Origin: Adhaeribacter soli
Lineage (GTDB): Bacteria > Bacteroidota > Bacteroidia > Cytophagales > Hymenobacteraceae
Direction of reading: 5' to 3'
DNA length: 64,000 bases
Assembly (NCBI RefSeq): GCF_008727925.1
Contig: NZ_VTWT01000004.1
Span: 248,001 to 312,000 of the forward strand
Shown here: one piece after another, positions 55,131 through 63,157 of the stretch
Layout of the letters: each line of letters begins with the position of its first letter
How positions within the stretch are numbered: the stretch's first letter is position 1
Notes under the pieces: generated by a model
What the model was told of the DNA's origin: nothing
Seen by the model: only the letters and a program-made list of their open reading frames with translations
Database searches by the model: none
Program-made: the position numbers and the translations under genes

Positions 55131-56669
55131 TCATTCCCATTTTACTGTATACCTTTTTAAAAAAATAGAGTCTTGACATATACACAAACCTGAATGATGT
55201 TTCCCTTCCGCTTCCAATAAGTAATTATGTATAGGTTGCATCATATTTATTTTGGTGAGGGGCTCAATTGGGGTTTCTCTAAGCTGTAGTGATTGAATAA
55301 TCACTTCTGCGCCTAAAAGTAAACCAGCCAAGACAGATTCATGAGCAAGTGGCACTTCTAAGTCCTGCGAGACCTGTCCGTTGGTCATATTCTGAATTAC
55401 CCTTCCTCCACAAATAGCTTCTGAGTAAAAAATCTCAACTTGGTCTCCTTTAAAAGAATTTAGCAATTGTTCATCTATACCACAGATTTGAGAAATGGCT
55501 GCTACAAAATTGTCATCAATCGGCAAATCGTTTGCTAAATACTGTCTAATAAATGGTTCTACTGCAGCATTACCTAAGCTTTCAGCAATTTTTACCGAGG
55601 CACTTTTTTCTTGATATTCCGGTAAATACAAACAGCTCAAACAAACTCCCTCAATAAAATTCAAGTGTCTCGATACTCCAATTCCTTCTGGGCTTGTCCA
55701 CGCATTTAAAATTATTTTAGGAAGAAGGCTCTGAATTTCTAATCTTTCTTTGGTTGTATCTATTGCAGTTACTAGTAATTGAAGTTGGTCTTTAGTCAAA
55801 ATGCTAGCAATACTCTGCCATTTTGCTTGTAACGGTTCAATAGACAAACCGGGATGCTTTTCAAATAATTTTTCAATAATTGTAAGTTTTGGATGATTGA
55901 TATGATTCTGTAACATTAAGACATAGCGCTGTAGATTCGAACGAGCCACTGTCTGATCGTCTACCATTGTGACCTTACCTATTACTTCTTGGAGCTGTAA
56001 AATGCTCCAAAGCATGGCATTCCCTATTGCTCCGGCTCCCACTAAAGTAAATGAAATGGGGATTGAAGCAGGCAAAACAGGGGCAACTTTTGCTTTGTGA
56101 CAAAGGCCTTGACTAAAAACAGAAAAGCAGAAATCTTTATCTAGCGGGGTATTACCCAATTCTTCTTTGAAAATACAACGAAATATATTGGCAGCCCCAA
56201 AACAGATAGCACTTCCAATCCCGAAGGGATTATTAGTATCCTTACAAGTCTGTGCTACCGCTGTAGAAAAATAGGCATTCCAATTATTTGAACCAATATA
56301 AATACAAGGCTGTGCAGCTGTAAAATTTGATACTTTACCAACTACTAAGTAGATAGTTGGTGCCTGTTTATCACTGCAATCAATCTCTGGATTTATTTCA
56401 GTAGCAAGGCTTTTTAATTGCTCGGTATAAGTTAAACTGTAAGTCTTTTTTGCAAGGTTTAAAAATGTTATTTTGGGATAAAGCCTGCTAAAAATTCGTA
56501 CAGCCAAATCTAATCCAGCCCTTCCTTCAGAGGTTTTGAGGCAATTCGACCCATAAACTATACCAACGCAATTTGATAACAATTTTTCTTCAAAGGAGGA
56601 CCTATCGTAACCTTTAATGCGCTGAGAAACGCTCAAACTTATTTTATCAAAGAAATTTGCAAGTGCCAT
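55131..56669 (-). CDS. E1-like ThiF-family enzyme of a ubiquitin-like cassette
   Basis: The 512-residue protein has an N-terminal extension of about 200 residues (unassigned), then a Rossmann ATP site with FTLVGAGAIGNAML (from 207), the acidic end of strand 2 (MVDD, 235-238), and SNLQRYV, the place of the catalytic Arg in E1 enzymes. A CLSC pair near 340 and CIC close to the C-terminus could bind zinc. Family knowledge: E1 enzymes adenylate the C-terminal Gly of a ubiquitin-like protein. It is coupled to the JAB gene through a TAATG overlap (stop and start share one base). Confidence 0.86.
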   Translation of the reverse strand: MALANFFDKISLSVSQRIKGYDRSSFEEKLLSNCVGIVYGSNCLKTSEGRAGLDLAVRIFSRLYPKITFLNLAKKTYSLTYTEQLKSLATEINPEIDCSDKQAPTIYLVVGKVSNFTAAQPCIYIGSNNWNAYFSTAVAQTCKDTNNPFGIGSAICFGAANIFRCIFKEELGNTPLDKDFCFSVFSQGLCHKAKVAPVLPASIPISFTLVGAGAIGNAMLWSILQLQEVIGKVTMVDDQTVARSNLQRYVLMLQNHINHPKLTIIEKLFEKHPGLSIEPLQAKWQSIASILTKDQLQLLVTAIDTTKERLEIQSLLPKIILNAWTSPEGIGVSRHLNFIEGVCLSCLYLPEYQEKSASVKIAESLGNAAVEPFIRQYLANDLPIDDNFVAAISQICGIDEQLLNSFKGDQVEIFYSEAICGGRVIQNMTNGQVSQDLEVPLAHESVLAGLLLGAEVIIQSLQLRETPIEPLTKINMMQPIHNYLLEAEGKHHSGLCICQDSIFLKRYTVKWE

Positions 56670-57163
56670 TAGTCGGTAATTTTAATTAATGATGTAATTT
56701 GGTTTGGATAAAGCTTTGTCCAACCGGTTTCAGGAAGCAGACGGTAAAAGGCACTGCCTTTTAAATTGTGGTCACTATTTCCGAAATCGGGCACCACAAT
56801 TGATAAACCACCAAAAGTGGTAATTAAAGCTAGAGTATCATCGGCTTCGGAGTGATAAGCTCCCGTTGGGTGGCTGTGAATTTGCCCAACTAAACAGCAA
56901 TTGTTTTGATATAACCAGTCGCCGATCCTCTCCAATTCATCTCCATCCACGTGGAATGAAAGACCATCAGGACCCTTTACTAATTGCTGCTTTGGATAAA
57001 GTAAGTAGTTAACGAAAAATTCTATTCCCTTCTTTTGCCCGGCAAATAGCGCTAATCGTTCAAAGCCCTTTAAGCCGGTATCCTTAAATTCTAAATAAAC
57101 AGCATCAATAAACTCTTGGGGGATGTAGACTGTTTTAATGTGCATTAATCCAATTGGCTCCAT
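56669..57163 (-). CDS. JAB/JAMM-type metallopeptidase (deubiquitinase-like)
   Basis: I chose the ATG at 57163, 13 bases after the previous stop; a frame from 57238 would overlap that gene by 62 bases, and the ATG at 57145 is another option. The 164-residue product has Glu35 in GFERLALFAG and the zinc motif HSHPTGAYHSEAD (His96, His98, Asp108). It should cleave isopeptide or peptide bonds after the C-terminal Gly of a ubiquitin-like protein. It lies between the UBL/E2-like gene and the E1 gene, as in Bil-type and related operons. Confidence 0.88.
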   Translation of the reverse strand: MEPIGLMHIKTVYIPQEFIDAVYLEFKDTGLKGFERLALFAGQKKGIEFFVNYLLYPKQQLVKGPDGLSFHVDGDELERIGDWLYQNNCCLVGQIHSHPTGAYHSEADDTLALITTFGGLSIVVPDFGNSDHNLKGSAFYRLLPETGWTKLYPNQITSLIKITD

Positions 57164-57176
57164 GTAAGTAGCATAG

Positions 57177-58094
57177 TTATAAAGGAAGATCTTGCGGATT
57201 ACTACTAAGTCCAAGCGCTGGCATTTGCATATGGACATTAAACTGGACCAAATATGATGTCAAATGGCTGGTTCCATACAAGTGCAAATTATCCAAAATG
57301 AAGCATAAGGATCCCTCACCTCCTTTTTTTCGATATAGAAACCAGGAATCTCCATTATGGTATGGATGTTCGTGATACTCCCGAACACCTGGGATACAAA
57401 AAAAAGGAATTTGGTCAGAATCTGCTTGCAATAGATCCTGTGATTGAGTCGATCCCTCAAGCTTTCGTCGTAATCTGGATGGAATCTGGTCGTTTGTTAC
57501 TGGCTCTAACGTAAGAGGATGGACAAATTTCACAGAAAGTGGTTGAACATCGTAGTTTATGAAATTGATCCGGACGGCAAAGGCAATAGGCATAGGAAAT
57601 AAGGAAGGCGCAACAAATGCAAAGAAAAGATCAGGATAACGCTGCTCTAAAAGTAGAATACCTTTCTTCCTATATTCTTCTTTTAACTGTACAAATACAG
57701 CTAATTCTTCACTAAATTTCTGTTGCGTCACTTCCGAATCGACAAATTGAATGTTTACCGCATCCATCTCATTACTATAGCAGATTGCCTTAGTTCCACC
57801 GCCACCAGCCATTAACGTTAGTACCAACAATGACCCATCTACGATTGGATAATCATTTACCTTCTTATGCGGATCTAGTACAGCACCATCTAATTTCAAC
57901 TGGAATCTCTCTTTTGGAACAGAGTTATTTTGCGTTTCAATCAAAGCTTTTTCTAACAAGGATGTTATCGATGCATTCACATTTGTTTCTACTGTTACAG
58001 TATCAGCTTGGTAACGAACCTGTACAGTTAATTGATTTTTTTTGCCATTGTTTCCGTTTGGCTTTTCATCTTTTTTTTCGTTGTCTTTACTCAT
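57177..58094 (-). CDS. Ubiquitin-like domain fused to an E2-like domain
   Basis: Residues about 20-95 form a beta-grasp, ubiquitin-like domain (LTVQVRYQADTVTVETN, FQLKLDGAVLD, YPIVDGSLLVLTLMAG) that ends in four consecutive Gly (97-100). The chain continues with some 200 residues that resemble prokaryotic E2-type folds, with IPGVREYHEHPYHNGDSWFLYR near 234 and GEGSLCFILDNLHLY near 259 (Cys264, His cluster 241-246). The N-terminus is a Lys/Asn-rich disordered tail. As the Gly run is internal, release of a free ubiquitin-like protein would need cleavage, which the JAB gene next door could supply (inference). The E2 assignment is less sure than the UBL. Confidence 0.75.
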   Translation of the reverse strand: MSKDNEKKDEKPNGNNGKKNQLTVQVRYQADTVTVETNVNASITSLLEKALIETQNNSVPKERFQLKLDGAVLDPHKKVNDYPIVDGSLLVLTLMAGGGGTKAICYSNEMDAVNIQFVDSEVTQQKFSEELAVFVQLKEEYRKKGILLLEQRYPDLFFAFVAPSLFPMPIAFAVRINFINYDVQPLSVKFVHPLTLEPVTNDQIPSRLRRKLEGSTQSQDLLQADSDQIPFFCIPGVREYHEHPYHNGDSWFLYRKKGGEGSLCFILDNLHLYGTSHLTSYLVQFNVHMQMPALGLSSNPQDLPL

Positions 58095-58180
58095 GATGTT
58101 AATTTTTAAATTAATGGTTAAAATTTGTTACAAACTATTCGTTCTTCAATAAGAATTACCTAATTTGCCTCACCCTACAT

Positions 58181-58221
58181 TACTTTAAAGCGTGACATTC
58201 TTCTTGTCACGCTTTAAAGTA
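58181..58221. promoter_or_regulatory. Perfect 17-bp inverted repeat between divergent operons
   Basis: Arms 58181-58197 (TACTTTAAAGCGTGACA) and 58205-58221 are perfectly complementary around a 7-base loop. It lies 14 bases before the TTG start of the sigma factor and 87 bases before the UBL gene start on the other strand. The location suggests an operator or an attenuator-like hairpin in the sigma-factor leader rather than a terminator of a gene, since no gene ends here. Confidence 0.7.
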
Positions 58222-58234
58222 TAATTATTGAAGC

Positions 58235-58873
58235 TTGGAAACCTTAGTTCAACTCAAACTACTGTCGGATATTGATCTGTTTATTACTTTGTGTTCAGCA
58301 CAAAGCGATAATGCCATTTATGAGGAGTTTGTTAAACGGTTTTTACCTGAACTCAAAAAGGAATGCCTTCAAATCTGTAAGAAACGTAAATTGGATGAGC
58401 ATCTTGGATTGCAAATTGCCCATGATACTTTTGAAAAAGCCCGGAAATATAAGTCGTTCAGATCGGACGAGATAAAGACACCGGATTCTAGAAAAGGAAT
58501 TTTGATTTATTTATTCCGAATCGCGACTAATCTATTCAATGATCATCATAGTCGAGAAAAAAAGGAAAGCCAAGTAATTGTTCATAAAAGCTACTTTGAC
58601 GATCTATTTTGTCCCCAGAATGGGGATAGCTCCCCTGAAAGATTACTTAGAATTCGAGACACTACCCTGAAAATTTTTAGTCAATTAAACAAAAAAGAGC
58701 AAAAAGTTGTTCTGACTGATCTTGATTATAAAAAGCATCAAAAATATTTGCCTGATGATGTAAATGAACGGTTAGCAGATGAGCTTGGGGTGAAAAAAGA
58801 TACTATCCGGAAAATCAGGGAACGTGCTATTAATAAAATAAAGAAAGCCATTGATGAAATTAATCAAATTTGA
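58235..58873 (+). CDS. ECF-type sigma-70 family protein
   Basis: The 212-residue protein must start at TTG (58235), because an in-frame stop lies two codons upstream and no Met follows early. The sigma-2-like region covers about residues 25-105 (FVKRFLPELKKECLQIC, HDTFEKARKY, YLFRIATNLFNDHHSR) and a sigma-4-like helix-turn-helix about 140-208 (LNKKEQKVVLTDLD, LADELGVKKDTIRKIRERAINKIKKAI). The gene stands opposite the ubiquitin-like cassette, with the inverted repeat between. It may control both directions. The weak TTG start suggests low expression. Confidence 0.78.
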   Translation: METLVQLKLLSDIDLFITLCSAQSDNAIYEEFVKRFLPELKKECLQICKKRKLDEHLGLQIAHDTFEKARKYKSFRSDEIKTPDSRKGILIYLFRIATNLFNDHHSREKKESQVIVHKSYFDDLFCPQNGDSSPERLLRIRDTTLKIFSQLNKKEQKVVLTDLDYKKHQKYLPDDVNERLADELGVKKDTIRKIRERAINKIKKAIDEINQI

Positions 58874-59573
58874 AAGTAATGCTTTCTCAATGGAAGATTT
58901 TGAGAAAGGGCTAATGTTAGCGGGATTGATTTCCCCTAATAGTATAGAAGAATTGGAGGAGCGGGAAAAGCTTGATAGCTACGAAAAGCAATTAAAGGGA
59001 CAACAAAGTAAAACTTATTTCAAAAGGGTTGTACTGGCTGCAGAAATAGTTTATGAACTTCATAAAGAACCAACTTTTGGAAGGATAAAATTCCAAAAGT
59101 TGGTTTATCTATGTGAACATGCAGCTAAAATGAATTTAGAAAACCGGTATAGAAAACAAGCCGCAGGTCCTTTCGACAACAAGTTTATGCATAGTATTGA
59201 AGGCGAATTTTTAAAACAAAACTGGTTCAAAGTTGAAAAGAAGAAAGAAGCAAACTTTACTAAGTCTATTTATACCCTATTGCCAGAAGCTAGTAATTAT
59301 AAGCCGTATTATGAATCATATTTTAAACATTCAAAAGACGAAATAAAATACCTAATTGATCTATTCCGAAACAAGAAAACTGATTTTACAGAAATAGCTG
59401 CAACCCTATTAGCCTGCTTTTGGGAACTAAAAGAAAAAAATGAAGTTTTCTCAGAAGATAGATTAATAACCTTGTTTTATAACTGGTCTGACCAAAAAAA
59501 ACGTTTCGATCAAAATACTGTTTTAAAGATTTGGCAATGGTCTAAAGATAACCATCTTGTAAATAACTACTAG
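58854..59573 (+). CDS. SocA/Panacea-like domain protein, 239 aa
   Basis: The frame opens at the ATG at 58854, overlapping the sigma-factor gene by 20 bases; the ATG at 58890 is an equally possible start. Residues about 60-115 (RVVLAAEIVYELHKEP, FGRIKFQKLVYLCEHAAKMNL, RYRKQAAGPFDNKFMHSIE) resemble the conserved helical core found in SocA-like antitoxins and at the ends of some restriction/modification subunits. The rest is helical and Lys-rich. The function may be antitoxin-like or regulatory; the family call is moderate. It is co-transcribed with the sigma factor. Confidence 0.62.
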   Translation: MKLIKFESNAFSMEDFEKGLMLAGLISPNSIEELEEREKLDSYEKQLKGQQSKTYFKRVVLAAEIVYELHKEPTFGRIKFQKLVYLCEHAAKMNLENRYRKQAAGPFDNKFMHSIEGEFLKQNWFKVEKKKEANFTKSIYTLLPEASNYKPYYESYFKHSKDEIKYLIDLFRNKKTDFTEIAATLLACFWELKEKNEVFSEDRLITLFYNWSDQKKRFDQNTVLKIWQWSKDNHLVNNY

Positions 59574-59731
59574 AAAGATATAAATCTCAGCATAGTCCCA
59601 TTAAGGGAAGAAAATTCAAATAAATTAATGATTACAATCCAGATTGACTGGGAATAGGACTGGTATTTTTAATCGAAGAACCTAGCTAATTTTGCCAAAT
59701 CCTGGTCTAAAAAGTTCGATATTTCACTGCT

Positions 59732-59742
59732 TAGGCCCACCA
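59732..59742 (+). other. tRNA-3'-end-like scrap (TAGGCCCACCA)
   Basis: CTGCTTAGGCCCACCA looks like the last part of a Bacteroidota tRNA-Ile acceptor end. No T-loop stands at the right distance (TTCGA is five bases off) and no anticodon arm lies upstream, so this is not a tRNA gene. It may be an attachment-site remnant of an element that inserted at a tRNA, or chance. Confidence 0.3.
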
Positions 59743-59748
59743 AATTTG

Positions 59749-59777
59749 AAAAACCAGTCTTCGGGCTGGTTTTTTTG
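59749..59777 (+). terminator. Rho-independent terminator with TTCG loop
   Basis: AAAAACCAGTC-TTCG-GGCTGGTTTTTTT forms a hairpin with a stable tetraloop and a long T run. It lies directly after the tRNA-like scrap and about 175 bases after the SocA-like gene, which it can serve. Confidence 0.85.
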
Positions 59778-59967
59778 TTTTTAGCCAGCTTGTAATGTTC
59801 ATTGAATGAACAGGTCTGTTCAAGATTGAGTAAAAGCCTGGAGGTCGATACCGATCTGGTTAACCTGCAAACTTACCCTGCGTCAACTTCATATTATATC
59901 CTGCCTGAACTCTTGCTAAAGCCGAATAAGGAAAATTTCAAGTAAAGGCCGCCACAAGGGTTCCTGA

Positions 59968-60294
59968 TTCCTTTTTCTGCTTCCTTTCGCTTCTCTGTCT
60001 TTCAGTTTAACCGAAGAGGAGGAAGCTTTCTATGAAATCTTGGCCATACACCAGACCGCGCTGCAGGATTTTGAAGTGATAAAGGAAGTAGTAAAAGAAG
60101 TTACGGCCATTATTAAAAAGAATGCTGCCCAGCCGGATTGGTATAAAAAGTCCGATACCAAGGCGCAGATCATGCTATCGGTGAAACGGATTTTGTCTCG
60201 CAAAGGGATAGGGGCGGAGTTGCAGGAGATCCTGAATGAAATTATGGAGCAGGCAGAGGAACGGTATAAGGAGTGGAATTACGAGGTAGCGTAG
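59968..60294 (+). pseudogene. C-terminal remnant of a type I restriction HsdR subunit
   Basis: The open frame from 59968 carries no proper start. From about 60004 it reads SLTEEEEAFYEILAIHQ, then KEVVKEVTAIIKKNAAQPDW and QIMLSVKRILSRKG, ending with EIMEQAEERYKEW. This is the usual order of the very C-terminus of type I restriction endonuclease R subunits. The rest of the roughly 1000-residue protein, and hsdM/hsdS, are absent. A stop codon (59965) closes the frame upstream. GC is higher than in the flanking genes. It marks a lost restriction system at this place. Confidence 0.75.
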
Positions 60295-60308
60295 CTTTTT
60301 ATAAATAA

Positions 60309-60354
60309 CTACCCATCATGGCTGTTAAAAAGATATAACAGCTATGATGGGTAG
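60309..60354 (-). terminator. Hairpin terminator after the YCF48-like gene
   Basis: Arms 60309-60326 (CTACCCATCATGGCTGTT) and 60337-60354 pair over 18 bases with one G-T wobble, around a 10-base loop. It follows the stop of the minus-strand gene at 60389 and also lies just after the hsdR remnant. Confidence 0.8.
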
Positions 60355-60388
60355 TATAGGAGGTAAAGCCACATTTTAAAGTTCCGAA

Positions 60389-62743
60389 TTAATTCAGGAT
60401 AACTTTCCGGTGGGCTATTGCCGTACCCGAACTGGCTGAAATCACATAAACACCGGCCGGAAGCCCTTTCAGATCTAGCTCTATTTGATTTTTGTTTAAC
60501 GTTTTAACTTTACGAATTGCCCGACCCTGGATATCGGAAAGCGTTATTTCCTGGAAACCTGCGGTTTTGTTGAAGGTAATTATCAGGTAATTTTTCGCCG
60601 GGTTCGGGTAAAGGGAAAGTTCTAACTGGGGAGCATCCTGCTCTTTGAAACCTGCCATGGTCATTATGAAGGGAGCAGACATGGGGCTGGTGCAGGTACC
60701 CTGACTCAATTGAACCGTATAAGTGCCGTTCTGCTGAGCCCAGAAAGATTGGCCGGTAGCGCCCGGGATAGGGGTGCCATTCAGGAACCACTGGTTGTTG
60801 TAACCCGCCGAGGAACTCAACACCGAACCGTTGCGGGTAATGGATGGAGCGTTAATGGCGTTTCGGGTAGTATATTTTAAAAGCAAAGGTCTGGTACTGC
60901 TGATAATAAAAGAAGTGGAATCATCGGCCCTTACACCATGCGATAAGAATGCTTCCGTGATTTTTTCCAAATGGGTCCAGGTAGCGCCGCCATCGGTAGA
61001 TTTGAGCATTGAGCCGTAGGTTCCGGTAATAAGCAAGGTATTGGTGCCTGTTTTGGTTATTTGCCGCATCCCGAAATTGCCTTGGCTGGCCGGGAAGATT
61101 ATGGGTTGCCAGGTAACGCCGGCATCGGTGGTTCTCCACGCGGTTGAAGTAGAGGTATTAGATCCGGCAATGGCAACCCCGGTAGTGGCATTGGCAAATG
61201 CCAGGCTGGTTACCGGGCTGGTAGTACTTGCCAAAACCTGGGTCCAGTTTTGGCCGCCATTGGTGGTTCGGTAAATATACCCGGTGCTCGAACCGCTCGT
61301 TGCTACAAAACCCGTATCGGCAGAAATAAACCGGACATCCTGCGTAGTGCCGCTGAAACGTTGCGCTAACAAGGTCCAGGTAGTTCCACCATTGGTAGTT
61401 TTGGCAAGGGTGCCCTGGCCACTTACGTTCACGCTTACCCCCAGGTAACCGGTAGTGGCGGTTGGAAACTGAAAGTTGCCTCCTGTATATAAAAAGCCGC
61501 CGGGAATGGCAGAACTGGTCCAGGTGGTGCCACCGTTGATGGTTTGGAAAATGGTATTGTTGGTTGATACAAAGCCTATTATCGGGCTGGTAAAACAAAC
61601 CGCTTCCAGGTTGGCCGTGGTGGAAAGAGTAGTTGTGGTAATGGTTTGGCCGCCATCGGTGGTTTTATGGAGTTTGCCGGCCGTGCCAGCCATATAACCC
61701 GTACTGCGGTTCAGGAAAAACAAGGAACGGTAGGCGTTATCCGGAACCGCATTCTGGTGAACCCAGGTGGAACCTCCATTGCTGGTTTTATAAATAATAC
61801 CATAGCCCACCGCATAACCAACGGTAGGGCTTACGAATTTTATGTCGTAAAAGGAGCCAATGGTGTTGTTCAATACCGACCAGGAACCGCCGGCCCTTCT
61901 GTAGATGCGGGCATTATTGCCAACTGCATAACCAATATTGTTGCTTAACAAATGCATTCTGTTGACCCGGGCCCCTACAATGTTCAGATATTCAGCGTTC
62001 AGGGTGTTCCCGCCATCGATACTGCTGGCTAACAGATTGGTATCGTCGCGGCCCATTACAATATGGGTGGTGCTTAAAGCAGCGATGGAGGTATACTGGT
62101 ACGTAGTGGCAGGACCCACCGGAGCCCAGTTAAGGCCGCCGTTGGTGGTTTTCAGCAGCAAACCATTGGTGCCAACAATATAACCGATCCGGGAAGAAGG
62201 GAAAACCACTTCCTGTAAAAACGCCGTACTGCTTACCCCGCTACTTACACTTGCCCAGCTTGCGCCGCCGTTGGTTGTCCGGAAAATGGTACCGTTCGTG
62301 CCGACCACCACGCCGGTATCCGGATGGGTAAATCTAACCGAGCGTAGGAAATTGGAAGTAAAAGCGGGAAGCTTGATCCAGTTTAAACCTCCATCCACGG
62401 TTTTTACCACCGTGCCATTACCTCCAACCGCGTAAGCCAGCTGGCCGGAAAGCATATGCAGGTCGTACAAAGCTTCCCGGGTTCCGCTGTTCCGATTGGT
62501 CCAGTTCGTTCCGCCGTCGGTAGTGGTCATGATCACACCAGCGGATCCTACGGTTATTCCGGTGTTCGGATCCGTAAAATCCACGGAATATAAATACTCG
62601 CTGGCCTTTTGTCCGTTCACCGCCACCACTCGGTCGCATTGCTGCGCTGCAACTTTTCCGGGATTAAACAATAATAAAATACCTGCGCCCAGTAAACCGA
62701 CCGTCCTGGAAACAAGGTTAAGGTTGGGTAAATAGTTTTTCAT
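60389..62743 (-). CDS. T9SS-exported YCF48/BNR-repeat protein, 784 aa
   Basis: A signal peptide (core TVGLLGAGILLLF, cut near KVAAQ) precedes about twelve repeats with the TDGGTNW, TNGGASW or TTNGGQNW signature followed by strands such as GYIVGTNG. This is the pattern of YCF48/BNR-like beta-propellers. An Ig-like segment (about residues 635-700, NNQWFLNGTPIPGATGQSF) and a type IX sorting domain (about 710-784, LSLYPNPAKNYLIITF, LSDIQGRAIRKV, LPAGVYVIS, RKVILN) follow. It should be a surface or released binding protein. The YCF48 name refers to fold only. Confidence 0.88.
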   Translation of the reverse strand: MKNYLPNLNLVSRTVGLLGAGILLLFNPGKVAAQQCDRVVAVNGQKASEYLYSVDFTDPNTGITVGSAGVIMTTTDGGTNWTNRNSGTREALYDLHMLSGQLAYAVGGNGTVVKTVDGGLNWIKLPAFTSNFLRSVRFTHPDTGVVVGTNGTIFRTTNGGASWASVSSGVSSTAFLQEVVFPSSRIGYIVGTNGLLLKTTNGGLNWAPVGPATTYQYTSIAALSTTHIVMGRDDTNLLASSIDGGNTLNAEYLNIVGARVNRMHLLSNNIGYAVGNNARIYRRAGGSWSVLNNTIGSFYDIKFVSPTVGYAVGYGIIYKTSNGGSTWVHQNAVPDNAYRSLFFLNRSTGYMAGTAGKLHKTTDGGQTITTTTLSTTANLEAVCFTSPIIGFVSTNNTIFQTINGGTTWTSSAIPGGFLYTGGNFQFPTATTGYLGVSVNVSGQGTLAKTTNGGTTWTLLAQRFSGTTQDVRFISADTGFVATSGSSTGYIYRTTNGGQNWTQVLASTTSPVTSLAFANATTGVAIAGSNTSTSTAWRTTDAGVTWQPIIFPASQGNFGMRQITKTGTNTLLITGTYGSMLKSTDGGATWTHLEKITEAFLSHGVRADDSTSFIISSTRPLLLKYTTRNAINAPSITRNGSVLSSSAGYNNQWFLNGTPIPGATGQSFWAQQNGTYTVQLSQGTCTSPMSAPFIMTMAGFKEQDAPQLELSLYPNPAKNYLIITFNKTAGFQEITLSDIQGRAIRKVKTLNKNQIELDLKGLPAGVYVISASSGTAIAHRKVILN

Positions 62744-63157
62744 ATGCTTAGTTTAAACATTATATAAATGAGTGGCTAAGGTAATGTTAAATAATTAATT
62801 AACAAAGGGGGTAGATTGAAATGGTGATTACCAGATTTAAAATGGAGCTACCAGCCTTAAAACCCGGAAAAGCAAAGTAGGTTAGTACAATGCCCGGATG
62901 CTGAACGACCCCAATAAAGTAACTGTAGACCCCCTGAATGTAAATTATGGCAAGCGGAAAGAAGAAAGTAGAACGCCTCATTTCCGACCACCACAACCAT
63001 TCTTTCGGCAGCCTTATTGCCCTGCAAAAGTTCCGCGCCGTAGCCAAAAATGCAGGACTTAATCCAGCGCCGGCAGCAATCGGGTTTAACGGAAGAAGCG
63101 GAAGTTTTTTACGGGATCCCGGATTAACGCCAGACAGATAAACAGGTAGCTAAGGCT
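62744..63157. other. Intergenic region with one doubtful small ORF
   Basis: About 410 bases separate two minus-strand genes. An ATG-started plus-strand frame at 62947-63141 gives 64 residues, starting MASGKKKVERLISDHHNHSFG. Its basic start and open length make it possible, but it matches nothing I know and an open frame on the other strand covers part of it. No terminator-like hairpin was found. Confidence 0.35.

Noticed and set aside
59713-59742. A complete tRNA gene
   Set aside because: Only the acceptor end fits; the T-loop is misplaced and no D-arm or anticodon arm precedes it.
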